Shown here piece by piece: positions 1 through 7,203 of a DNA stretch of 14,297 nucleotides (its first letter is position 1; each line of letters starts with the position of its first letter). The notes beneath the pieces are model-generated. The model was not told the origin of the DNA and ran no database searches. It saw only the letters and a program-made list of their open reading frames with translations. Location: positions 1 to 14,297 of the forward strand of contig JALVBA010000019.1 in assembly GCA_027010905.1 (NCBI GenBank), in the 5' to 3' direction. This DNA is from Marinilabiliaceae bacterium (lineage in GTDB: Bacteria > Bacteroidota > Bacteroidia > Bacteroidales > Marinilabiliaceae). The position numbers and the translations under genes are program-made.

Positions 1-2153
1 GCCTTTTTTGTCTTTTTAGTCTCTAGTTTAGTCTCAGCTTTGGCCTCAGTCTTAGTCTCCTCCGGTTTAACCTCTTCAGCTTTTACCTCTTCAGCAGCTT
101 TAGGTTCTTCAACCTTTTTAGCTTTTGGAGCGGCAGCTTTTTTCTTTGCAGGAGCTTTCTTCTCGTCAGCTTCCATTTGCGATTTCAGAGCAGCCAAATT
201 AGTTATATCCCCTAAAGTAGTTTTTTCTAAGTTATCTTTCAACTTTTTCACACCTTTTTTAGTGTTTTTAGCAACAGCTTTTTTAGCAGTTGTGTCTGAT
301 GATTTTTTCTCATCTTCAAAAACTCTTGAGTGTGAAAGGATTATACGCTTAGCAGCTTTATTGAATTCGATAACTTTAAACTGAAGTTTTTCATCAACTT
401 TAGCAGGAGTACCATCTTCTTTAATCAGGTGTCGTGGAGTAGCAAATCCTTCAACTCCATACTGAAGTGCGATTGTACCACCTTTGTCGAACATATCGGT
501 AATTGTACCTTCATGAATTGAATCAACAGTAAACAGTGTTTCGAATACATCCCAAGGATTCTCCTCAAGCTGCTTGTGTCCCAGACTTAAGCGACGGTTA
601 TCTTTGTCGATTTCAAGAACAACAACATCTGTGTTTTCACCTATTGATGTGAATTCAGCAGGATGCTTAATTTTCTTAGTCCATGATAGATCTGATATAT
701 GGATTAATCCGTCAATACCCTCTTCTATCTCAACAAATACACCGAAATTGGTAAAGTTGCGAACGATAGCTGAGTGTTTTGTGCCCACGCTGTATCTCTC
801 CTCTATTTTCTCCCATGGATCTGGCTTAAGCTGCTTGATACCTAACGACATCTTACGCTCTTCACGATTGAGAGTAAGAATCATAGCATCAACCTCATCA
901 CTAACTTTTAGGAAGTCCTGAGCACTTCTTAGGTGTTGCGACCATGACATCTCTGAAACGTGGATAAGACCTTCAATACCAGGAGCAATCTCGACAAAAG
1001 CACCATAGTCGGCCATTACAACCACTTTACCTTTTACCACATCACCTACATTAAGTTTCTCGTCAAGAGAATCCCATGGATGAGGTGTAAGTTGTTTCAA
1101 GCCTAAAGCGATACGTTTCTTCTCGTCATCAAAGTCAAGAATAACAACATTGAGTTTCTGATCCAACTCAACCAGCTCTTCAGGGTGAGAAACACGTCCC
1201 CACGACAGGTCGGTAATGTGGATAAGTCCGTCAACACCGCCAAGGTCGATAAATACTCCGTACGAGGTGATGTTTTTAACAGTACCTTCAAGAACCTGTC
1301 CTTTTTCGAGTTTCGAGATAATCTCTTTCTTCTGTTGCTCAAGTTCAGCCTCGATGAGTGCTTTGTGAGAAACAACAACATTTTTAAATTCAGGATTAAT
1401 TTTAACAACTTTGAATTCCATTGTTTTACCTACATACATGTCGTAATCACGAATAGGCTTAACGTCTATTTGCGATCCCGGAAGGAAAGCCTCAATTCCA
1501 AACACATCAACGATCATACCACCTTTAGTACGACATTTAATGTATCCTTTAATAATTTCATTGTTGTCAAGAGCTTCGTTAACGCGATCCCATGATCTAA
1601 GTGCTCTTGCCTTTTTGTGCGACAGAATTAACTGTCCTTTTTTGTCTTCTTGACTTTCAACAAATACCTCTACTTTATCGCCTATTTTAAGTTCGGCATT
1701 GTAACGGAATTCGTTACGGCTGATAATTCCATCAGATTTGAATCCAATGTTAATAACAACTTCGCGCTTGTTTAACCCAATTACTTCACCTTCAAGAACC
1801 TCTTTTTCAGAAATTGTTGACAGGGTTTGATCGTAAAGTTTCTCCAGTTCAGCTTGTGATTCCAGTACTTCAACGGTATCACCTTTTTCGTAGCTGTCCC
1901 AGTCAAATTCGTCATCAGGTACTGTTGGTGTTGCAGCAGTTTGAACAGGCTCTTCTTTTACTTCAGCCTCAACAACTTCGGCAACCTCATCTTTGACTTC
2001 CTCTTCGGTTACGGTCTCTTCAGCATTGGCTGCTTCAGTTACGGCCTCTGGGGTTTTTTCTTCCTTCACCTCATTAGTTTCAGGTGTAGACTCTTTTTTT
2101 ACTTCCGGAGCATTCTCCTCTTGCTCAGGAATGTTCTCGTTTGATTCACTCAT
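1..2153 (-). CDS. rpsA: 30S ribosomal protein S1, C-terminus cut by window edge
   Basis: Ribosomal protein S1 binds mRNA on the small subunit and helps load it for translation. I translated the minus strand from the ATG at 2153-2151. The frame stays open for 717 codons to the left edge, so the true stop lies outside. Six S1 (OB-fold) domains follow one another, starting near residues 118, 198, 284, 369, 456 and 544. Domains 3 to 5 carry the conserved YGVFID/YGAFVE and GLIHISDLSW-type motifs and end in LGLKQL, LGIKQL and LGHKQL. Before domain 1 there is an acidic Glu/Val/Thr-rich stretch of about 78 residues ending in FDWDSYEKGD, a phrase I associate with Bacteroidota S1. After domain 6 there is a Lys/Ala/Glu-rich, probably disordered tail of at least 100 residues. 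Both extensions make it longer than the roughly 560-600 residues I expect for the family. The divergent spacer and promoter suggest its own transcription unit. Identity is very secure; the length of the tail is not known. Confidence 0.97.
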   Translation of the reverse strand, partial: MSESNENIPEQEENAPEVKKESTPETNEVKEEKTPEAVTEAANAEETVTEEEVKDEVAEVVEAEVKEEPVQTAATPTVPDDEFDWDSYEKGDTVEVLESQAELEKLYDQTLSTISEKEVLEGEVIGLNKREVVINIGFKSDGIISRNEFRYNAELKIGDKVEVFVESQEDKKGQLILSHKKARALRSWDRVNEALDNNEIIKGYIKCRTKGGMIVDVFGIEAFLPGSQIDVKPIRDYDMYVGKTMEFKVVKINPEFKNVVVSHKALIEAELEQQKKEIISKLEKGQVLEGTVKNITSYGVFIDLGGVDGLIHITDLSWGRVSHPEELVELDQKLNVVILDFDDEKKRIALGLKQLTPHPWDSLDEKLNVGDVVKGKVVVMADYGAFVEIAPGIEGLIHVSEMSWSQHLRSAQDFLKVSDEVDAMILTLNREERKMSLGIKQLKPDPWEKIEERYSVGTKHSAIVRNFTNFGVFVEIEEGIDGLIHISDLSWTKKIKHPAEFTSIGENTDVVVLEIDKDNRRLSLGHKQLEENPWDVFETLFTVDSIHEGTITDMFDKGGTIALQYGVEGFATPRHLIKEDGTPAKVDEKLQFKVIEFNKAAKRIILSHSRVFEDEKKSSDTTAKKAVAKNTKKGVKKLKDNLEKTTLGDITNLAALKSQMEADEKKAPAKKKAAAPKAKKVEEPKAAEEVKAEEVKPEETKTEAKAETKLETKKTKK

Positions 2154-2212
2154 TTAATTTTCTCTTTCTTTTAAAATTAGTAGTTAGACATTATATTATT
2201 TAAAAAGCGGTG

Positions 2213-2220
2213 CAAAAATA
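2213..2220 (-). promoter_or_regulatory. Putative -7 box of the rpsA promoter
   Basis: The plus strand reads CAAAAATA, which is TATTTTTG on the minus strand and fits the Bacteroidota -7 consensus TAnnTTTG. It would start transcription around 2205, giving a leader of about 50 bases before the rpsA ATG. I find no clear TTTG box at the expected -33 distance, so the assignment rests on one element. Confidence 0.45.
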
Positions 2221-2453
2221 TGAACTTTTTGCCATAAATAAGCTATAATTACAGAGTTTTTAACGCTTTATTGCATGATTTATATCGATTTCGCACCTAT
2301 TTTTATGTGAAACTACACTTTGAATTTTAAATTACTATTCTGGCACAAAGATGTTTGTTGATATTTCACAGTCCAAAACAGACTTTTTCCTCTCAAATAT
2401 TTACTGTTTTATCAAATAAGATGATTATATAAAAAAGAAACTATTAAAATAAA

Positions 2454-2483
2454 TTTACGTAATAACTAATTATTGTATTTTTG
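2454..2483 (+). promoter_or_regulatory. Putative promoter of the ugd cluster
   Basis: TATTTTTG at 2476-2483 matches TAnnTTTG, and TTTA at 2454-2457 is a three-of-four match to the -33 TTTG box, with 18 bases between them. Transcription would begin near 2490, leaving a short A-rich leader without a Shine-Dalgarno sequence before the ATG at 2510. This is the usual arrangement in Bacteroidota. Confidence 0.5.
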
Positions 2484-2509
2484 ATTTGTAAAAAATAAAC
2501 GCATAAAAA

Positions 2510-3841
2510 ATGAAAATATCTATTATTGGTACCGGATATGTAGGACTGGTTACCGGAACATGTTTCTCAGACACCGGAGTTAATGTTACTTGTGTTGATA
2601 TTGACGAGAAAAAAATCGATAATCTGAAAAAGGGTATAATTCCCATTTATGAGCCCGGACTTGAGGTTATGTTGAAGAACAATGTTGAAAAAGGCAGATT
2701 GCATTTCTCAACTAGTTTAAAAGAGAGTATTGACCAATCGGAAGTTGTGTTTATTGCTGTTGGTACACCTCCCGGCGAAGATGGTAGTGCTGACCTTAGT
2801 CATGTGCTTGAGGTTGCGCGGCAGATTGGGAAACACATGACACATTACCTCGTGGTTGTAACAAAAAGTACTGTTCCTATTGGTACCGCCAAGAAGGTTA
2901 AGGCTGCAATTCAGGATGAGTTGGAAAAAAGAGGAGTTACTATTGATTTTGATGTGGCTTCAAATCCTGAATTTCTGAAGGAGGGTAATGCAATTGATGA
3001 TTTTCTTAAGCCTGATCGTATCGTAGTTGGTACAGAGTCGGAGAAAGCAGTCAAGATGATTGAGAAGTTGTACAAGCCATTTCTGCTTAATGGACATCCA
3101 ATACTTTTTATGGATATCCCTTCGGCTGAATTAACAAAATATGCTGCTAATTCAATGTTGGCCACCAAGATTAGTTTTATGAATGATATGGCTAACCTTT
3201 GTGAGATTGTAGGTGCTGATATCACAATGGTTCGTAAAGGTATTGGTTCCGATTCGCGTATTGGGAATAAATTTATCTATCCCGGAATTGGTTATGGCGG
3301 CTCATGCTTTCCTAAAGACGTAAAAGCAATTATCAAAACAGCTGATGATTATAACTATTCATTGCGTCTGTTGAAAGCTGTGGAGGCTATTAATCAGGAT
3401 CAGAAGTCTGTAATGTATGCTAAGATAAAGCAGCATTTCGGTTCAAACCTTAAGGGAAAGACCTTTGCAATGTGGGGACTCTCGTTCAAGCCAAATACTG
3501 ACGACATGCGTGAAGCCCCGGCTTTAGTAATTATTCGACATCTGTTGAAAGCAGGAGCCAAAGTGAAAGCTTACGACCCTGTTGCTATGGAGGAGGCAAA
3601 GAAATCGCTTGGTGATACTATCAAGTATGGTAAAGATCCTTATGATGTACTTATTGATGTTGATGCTCTGTTGTTAGTTACTGAATGGCCTGAGTTCAGA
3701 ATTCCAAATCTCGGCGTTATGGAGAAACTGTTGAAGAATAAAGTGATTTTTGACGGCCGTAATATTTATGATGCTGAGGAGATGGCAGAAGAGGGATATA
3801 CCTATTATTCTATTGGTAGGGTTGATGTTAAGCCTAGCTAA
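2510..3841 (+). CDS. ugd: UDP-glucose 6-dehydrogenase
   Basis: The enzyme oxidises UDP-glucose to UDP-glucuronate with two NAD+ in the cytoplasm, supplying precursors for surface polysaccharides. The 443 residues match the usual length of the UDP-glucose/GDP-mannose dehydrogenase family. The N-terminal Rossmann motif GTGYVGLVTG lies at residues 7-16. GTPPGEDGSADL is at 85-96, KSTVPIGT at 119-126, and SNPEFLKEGNAIDDF at 151-165. ELTKYAANS at 207-215 carries the conserved Lys210 and Asn214. GYGGSCFPKD at 261-270 carries the catalytic Cys266 and Asp270. The C-terminal UDP-binding domain includes GLSFKPNTDDMREAP at 323-337. All key residues are present. It is first in a same-strand cluster, 53 bases before a UDP-glucuronate decarboxylase that would use its product. 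The start follows an A-rich leader behind a good promoter match. A GDP-mannose or UDP-N-acetylmannosamine dehydrogenase is less likely given the neighbour and the sequence. Confidence 0.96.
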   Translation: MKISIIGTGYVGLVTGTCFSDTGVNVTCVDIDEKKIDNLKKGIIPIYEPGLEVMLKNNVEKGRLHFSTSLKESIDQSEVVFIAVGTPPGEDGSADLSHVLEVARQIGKHMTHYLVVVTKSTVPIGTAKKVKAAIQDELEKRGVTIDFDVASNPEFLKEGNAIDDFLKPDRIVVGTESEKAVKMIEKLYKPFLLNGHPILFMDIPSAELTKYAANSMLATKISFMNDMANLCEIVGADITMVRKGIGSDSRIGNKFIYPGIGYGGSCFPKDVKAIIKTADDYNYSLRLLKAVEAINQDQKSVMYAKIKQHFGSNLKGKTFAMWGLSFKPNTDDMREAPALVIIRHLLKAGAKVKAYDPVAMEEAKKSLGDTIKYGKDPYDVLIDVDALLLVTEWPEFRIPNLGVMEKLLKNKVIFDGRNIYDAEEMAEEGYTYYSIGRVDVKPS

Positions 3842-3894
3842 GTGGTTCTAGTGTTAATGCTAATTGAAATTGATATTAAAATTAAAATAAACAG

Positions 3895-4836
3895 ATGAAA
3901 AGAGTATTGGTAACCGGTGGTGCCGGATTTATTGGATCTCACCTTTGTGAACGGCTATTAAATGAAGGAAATGATGTAGTTTGCCTTGATAACTATTTTA
4001 CGGGCAATAAACGGAATATTGTTCACCTGATGGACAATCCCTATTTTGAGGTGATTAGGCATGATGTTACACACCCTTTCTTTATTGAGGTTGATGAGAT
4101 TTATAATATGGCCTGTCCGGCATCCCCTATTCATTACCAGTACAATCCCATAAAGACAATTAAAACATCTGTTATGGGAGCCATTAATATGCTTGGTCTG
4201 GCAAAGAGAATAAAGGCAAAGATACTTCAGGCTTCCACTTCGGAGGTGTATGGCGATCCTTTGGTGCATCCACAGGTTGAGGAGTATTGGGGAAATGTAA
4301 ATCCCATTGGTATTCGCTCATGTTATGATGAGGGGAAGAGGTGTGCTGAGAGTCTGTTTTTTAACTACAACCGGCAAAATGAGGTTGATATAAAAGTAAT
4401 AAGGATATTTAATACCTACGGCCCGCGAATGCATCCGCAAGATGGAAGGGTGGTGTCAAATTTTATTGTTCAGGCCTTAAAGGGTGAAGATATTACAATT
4501 TTTGGGGATGGTAAGCAGACACGCAGCTTTCAGTATGTTGACGATTTGGTTGAGGGAGCTATACGAATGATGAACACAGAAGGATTTAGTGGTCCGGTGA
4601 ATGTTGGTAATCCGAACGAATTTACAATGTTAGAGCTGGCACAGGAGGTGTTGCGAATAACAAACTCAAAATCGAAACTAATATTCCTCCCACTTCCTGC
4701 TGATGACCCTACTCAACGAAAACCGGATATTACTTTGGCCAAAAAAGAGCTTGATAACTGGGAACCTAAAATTCAACTTGCCGAAGGTTTGGAAAAAACT
4801 ATTAATTACTTCGATAATCTGTTGAGGGATGTTTGA
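3895..4836 (+). CDS. UDP-glucuronate decarboxylase (UDP-xylose synthase)
   Basis: This extended short-chain dehydrogenase/reductase converts UDP-glucuronate to UDP-xylose, using bound NAD+ in an oxidation, decarboxylation and reduction cycle. The 313 residues begin with the NAD-binding motif GGAGFIGSHL at 8-17. The family-typical segment HDVTHPFFIEVDEIYNMACP spans 56-75. STSEVYGDP at 114-122 carries the catalytic Thr115 and Glu117. YDEGK at 144-148 is the catalytic Tyr/Lys pair. FNTYGPRMHPQDGRVVSNF spans 172-190 and TRSFQYVDDL spans 209-218 with a conserved Arg210. The combination of YNMACPASP and YDEGKR points to UXS rather than to UDP-glucose 4-epimerase or dTDP-glucose dehydratase. It lacks the N-terminal membrane segment of animal UXS, so it should be soluble. 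It follows ugd directly, so UDP-glucose can be taken to UDP-xylose in two adjacent steps. The leader is A-rich with no Shine-Dalgarno sequence. Confidence 0.94.
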   Translation: MKRVLVTGGAGFIGSHLCERLLNEGNDVVCLDNYFTGNKRNIVHLMDNPYFEVIRHDVTHPFFIEVDEIYNMACPASPIHYQYNPIKTIKTSVMGAINMLGLAKRIKAKILQASTSEVYGDPLVHPQVEEYWGNVNPIGIRSCYDEGKRCAESLFFNYNRQNEVDIKVIRIFNTYGPRMHPQDGRVVSNFIVQALKGEDITIFGDGKQTRSFQYVDDLVEGAIRMMNTEGFSGPVNVGNPNEFTMLELAQEVLRITNSKSKLIFLPLPADDPTQRKPDITLAKKELDNWEPKIQLAEGLEKTINYFDNLLRDV

Positions 4837-4917
4837 TGTTAAGGAATATGTAAATTGTAATTCCGTATCTTACGATTACTCAAATCCTCAAACTTAAAAC
4901 TATAAGTAAGAAATATA

Positions 4918-5793
4918 ATGGTAACACGTAAAGGAATAATATTATCAGGAGGAGCCGGAACGCGACTATACCCGGTAACAAAGTCGATATCGAAACAGAT
5001 TATACCGGTTTACGACAAACCGATGATATACTATCCTTTGTCGGTTTTAATGTTAGCCGGAATAAGAGAAATTTTGATAATTAGTACACCGCAGGATATT
5101 CATCTTTACGAGAACCTTTTTGGAGATGGTAGTAATATCGGATTGAAAATAAGCTATGAAATACAACCCTCTCCGGATGGATTGGCACAGGCATTTACTA
5201 TTGGAGAGAAGTTTATCGGAGATGACCCGGTTGCTCTCATTCTGGGTGATAACATCTATTACGGATACGAATTTACTAAAGTTCTTACTGAGGCTGACAA
5301 AAGTAAAGATGGGGCTGTGGTATTCGGTTACTACGTTAGCGATCCCGAAAGGTATGGTGTAGCTGACTTTGATGAAGATGGTAAAGTGCTGAGTATTGAG
5401 GAGAAACCTTTGAAACCTAAATCAAATTATGCGATTACAGGCCTCTATTTTTACAGTAACGACGTGGTTGCAAAAGCAAAGGTTCTTAAGCCAAGTAAGC
5501 GTGGAGAGTTGGAAATTACTGATTTGAACAGGCTCTATCTGGATGAGAAAAGATTAACGATGAAAGTGCTGGGTAGGGGTATGGCATGGCTCGATACCGG
5601 TACTCACGATAGTCTGCTGCAGGCCTCTAACTTCATCTCTACAATTGAAAACAGACAAGGATTAAAGGTAGCCTGTATTGAGGAGATAGCCTACCAACAG
5701 GGGTTTATCGACCGTAACCAACTTCTTGAACTGGCCGAACCAATGAAGAAAAATGAATACGGGCAGTATCTGATACAGATTGCAGAGAGATAG
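4918..5793 (+). CDS. rmlA: Glucose-1-phosphate thymidylyltransferase
   Basis: RmlA (also called RfbA) joins glucose-1-phosphate and dTTP to give dTDP-glucose, the entry point for dTDP-rhamnose and related deoxysugars. The 291 residues fit the family's usual 285-295. GGAGTRLYPVT at 11-21 is the nucleotide-binding loop and KQIIPVYDKPMIYYPL at 26-41 follows, as in RmlA. LGDNIYYG at 109-116 carries the metal-binding Asp111. EEKP is at 161-164, ELEITDLN at 197-204, and WLDTGTHDSL at 224-233 with the second metal-binding Asp226. All are intact. It sits 81 bases after the decarboxylase on the same strand, probably in the same transcript, but the partners rmlB, rmlC and rmlD are not in the window. 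The ATG at 4918 is preceded by an A-rich segment containing AAGTAAG, at best a weak ribosome binding site. GalU-type UTP transferases differ in these motifs, so the call is firm. Confidence 0.95.
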   Translation: MVTRKGIILSGGAGTRLYPVTKSISKQIIPVYDKPMIYYPLSVLMLAGIREILIISTPQDIHLYENLFGDGSNIGLKISYEIQPSPDGLAQAFTIGEKFIGDDPVALILGDNIYYGYEFTKVLTEADKSKDGAVVFGYYVSDPERYGVADFDEDGKVLSIEEKPLKPKSNYAITGLYFYSNDVVAKAKVLKPSKRGELEITDLNRLYLDEKRLTMKVLGRGMAWLDTGTHDSLLQASNFISTIENRQGLKVACIEEIAYQQGFIDRNQLLELAEPMKKNEYGQYLIQIAER

Positions 5794-5866
5794 TCTTAGT
5801 ATAGTCTGAGGTACTGGAAAATCATATAAATTTACACCAAAAAATTAACATAGTTAATTACCCATT

Positions 5867-5890
5867 AAAATGGTAGTAGACCCATTTTTT
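5867..5890 (+). terminator. Weak intrinsic terminator after rmlA
   Basis: AAAATGG at 5867-5873 pairs with CCATTTT at 5882-5888 around an 8-base loop, and the 3' arm runs into six T residues at 5885-5890. The stem is only 7 bp and mostly A-T, and the upstream CCATT can compete for pairing. It is plausibly the end of the nucleotide-sugar transcript, but this is not certain. Confidence 0.4.
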
Positions 5891-5934
5891 CTTTGTGAAA
5901 TCACTTTGTATTTAGACAAACTTGAAGTTTTTTT

Positions 5935-5965
5935 ATTGCATATTTGGTCTTTATTTTTAATTTTG
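5935..5965 (+). promoter_or_regulatory. Putative promoter of the ROK kinase gene
   Basis: TAATTTTG at 5958-5965 is a full match to TAnnTTTG, with ATTG at 5935-5938 as a three-of-four -33 box and 19 bases between them. Start of transcription would be near 5972. AAGGA at 5987-5991, nine bases before the ATG at 6001, is one of the few Shine-Dalgarno-like sequences in the window. Confidence 0.5.
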
Positions 5966-6000
5966 GAATTCGACAATGATTAAACTAAGGATATAATATC

Positions 6001-6978
6001 ATGAGAAAGGTAACTGTAGGTGTAGATATTGGCGGTACAAATACTGCTATCGGAGTTGTAGATGTAGACGGCAATGTACAGGTAAAGAACTCTATTTTAA
6101 CTCCAGGCCATGGTGATGCTAAGCGATATATAAATGATTTGGCAATTGCAATTAATGATACAATTGCCAAGGTGAAAGAGATAGATGCAGATGTTGAGCT
6201 TGTTGGTATTGGTATTGGAGCACCTAACGGTAATTATTATAAAGGAACAATAGAGCAGGCCGCAAACCTTTCGTTTAAGGGAGTAGTTCCTTTTGTGGAT
6301 ATGCTGAAAAGTCATTTCTCGGATGTTGAAACTATTGTATTAACTAATGATGCAAATGCAGCAGCTATAGGAGAGATGATATATGGTGGTGCCAAAGGGA
6401 TGAGGGATTTTGCCATGTTCACTCTTGGCACAGGTGTTGGTAGCGGACTAGTTGTTAATGGAGACCTTGTGTATGGTGACGACGGATTTGCCGGTGAGTG
6501 TGGTCATACAACGTTAGTGTCTGACGGTCGTCTTTGCGGATGTGGAAGAAAGGGACACCTTGAGACCTACTGCTCGGCTTCGGGAATGAAAAGAACAGCC
6601 TTTGAGCTGATGGCAAAATATAATGCAACTGACAGTCTTTTGGCCGATAAATCGTTCAATGAACTGGATTCAAAAATGATTTACGATGCCGCAGTGGCAG
6701 GTGACAAGGTTGCCCTTGAGGTGTTTGAGATTACAGGCAGGTATCTCGGACAAGGTTTGTCCGATACTGTCCACCACCTTAGTCCTGAAGCAATATTTCT
6801 CTTTGGAGGTCCAACAGCAGCCGGAGATATGATTTTTGAACCAACCAGAAGAAATATGGAGGAGAACCTTCATCCTTTGTTCCGTAATAAAATTAAGATA
6901 CTACCATCAAAGCTTGATGCCGGAGATGCTGCAATTGTAGGTGCCAGTGCTCTTGTGTGGAAAGAGTTGGAGAAATGA
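6001..6978 (+). CDS. ROK-family sugar kinase (probable glucokinase)
   Basis: ROK kinases phosphorylate hexoses such as glucose in the cytoplasm with ATP. The 325 residues carry the N-terminal phosphate-binding motif DIGGTNT at 9-15, GIGIGAPNG at 69-77, the sugar-binding/catalytic NDAN at 116-119 with Asp117 as likely base, and LGTGVGSGL at 142-150. The ROK signature follows: ECGH at 166-169 and CGCGRKGHLE at 179-188. In most ROK proteins I know the latter reads CxCGxxGCxE, with three Cys and the His of ExGH binding zinc. Here the third Cys position is His186, so the set would be His169, Cys179, Cys181 and His186. There is no N-terminal helix-turn-helix, so this is an enzyme and not a ROK repressor. 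It has its own promoter and lies upstream of the galactokinase block. Glucose is the likeliest substrate, by family and context. Another hexose, or an N-acetyl-amino sugar, is possible. Confidence 0.87.
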   Translation: MRKVTVGVDIGGTNTAIGVVDVDGNVQVKNSILTPGHGDAKRYINDLAIAINDTIAKVKEIDADVELVGIGIGAPNGNYYKGTIEQAANLSFKGVVPFVDMLKSHFSDVETIVLTNDANAAAIGEMIYGGAKGMRDFAMFTLGTGVGSGLVVNGDLVYGDDGFAGECGHTTLVSDGRLCGCGRKGHLETYCSASGMKRTAFELMAKYNATDSLLADKSFNELDSKMIYDAAVAGDKVALEVFEITGRYLGQGLSDTVHHLSPEAIFLFGGPTAAGDMIFEPTRRNMEENLHPLFRNKIKILPSKLDAGDAAIVGASALVWKELEK

Positions 6979-6996
6979 AGTCCAAAGGCAAAAGTG

Positions 6997-7051
6997 AGCA
7001 GTAATCAGTTTGTCTATTAAAAACTGTTACAAAAGACTTTTGGATACTGCT
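6997..7051 (+). other. Predicted three-way-junction structure after the ROK gene
   Basis: AGCAGTA at 6997-7003 pairs exactly with TACTGCT at 7045-7051. Inside this outer stem lie two further stems: CAGTTT at 7006-7011 with AAACTG at 7021-7026, and CAAAA at 7030-7034 with TTTTG at 7038-7042. No T run follows, so it is not a classic terminator. It could be a 3' end structure, a regulatory RNA fold or chance. Confidence 0.3.
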
Positions 7052-7130
7052 AACTAAATATTGATTGCCTGTTTATTGTTTCATTTTGAAAATTAAACAG
7101 GTGGTTATATAATAAAGTGGAAATTACTTT

Positions 7131-7138
7131 TATATTTG
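7131..7138 (+). promoter_or_regulatory. Putative -7 box of the galactokinase promoter
   Basis: TATATTTG is a full match to TAnnTTTG. No good TTTG box is visible about 19 bases upstream. Transcription would start near 7145 and leave a leader of about 59 bases, AT-rich and without a Shine-Dalgarno sequence, before the ATG at 7204. Confidence 0.45.
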
Positions 7139-7203
7139 TCGTTTTTAATTCGAACTGATAAGGTATTGATAATCTCAATCTAAAGAATAAAAAAAGTATA
7201 TAT

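Larger units (their letters stand above)
2154..2509. other. Divergent intergenic spacer between rpsA and ugd
   Basis: This 356-base stretch separates two divergently read genes and has no credible open reading frame. It is AT-rich, with several A and T runs. The two ends each hold a promoter-like element, described separately. The middle, about 2225-2450, shows no strong hairpin, repeat or RNA gene that I can recognise. Confidence 0.7.

Noticed and set aside
40..2144. Several plus-strand open frames (for example 40-384, 574-921, 1185-1595, 1814-1996, 1941-2144)
   Set aside because: They lie antisense to rpsA, whose six S1 domains are unmistakable in the other strand, and their translations are low-complexity Ser/Phe/Leu-rich without any domain.
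2911..3225. Minus-strand open frame inside ugd, and similar ones at 3958-4269, 8777-9100 and 10561-10824
   Set aside because: Each lies within a clearly identified gene on the opposite strand, shows no recognisable domain and has no promoter or leader of its own.
6001..6978. ROK-family transcription repressor
   Set aside because: The protein starts directly with the ATP-binding motif and has no N-terminal winged helix; 325 residues fit a kinase.
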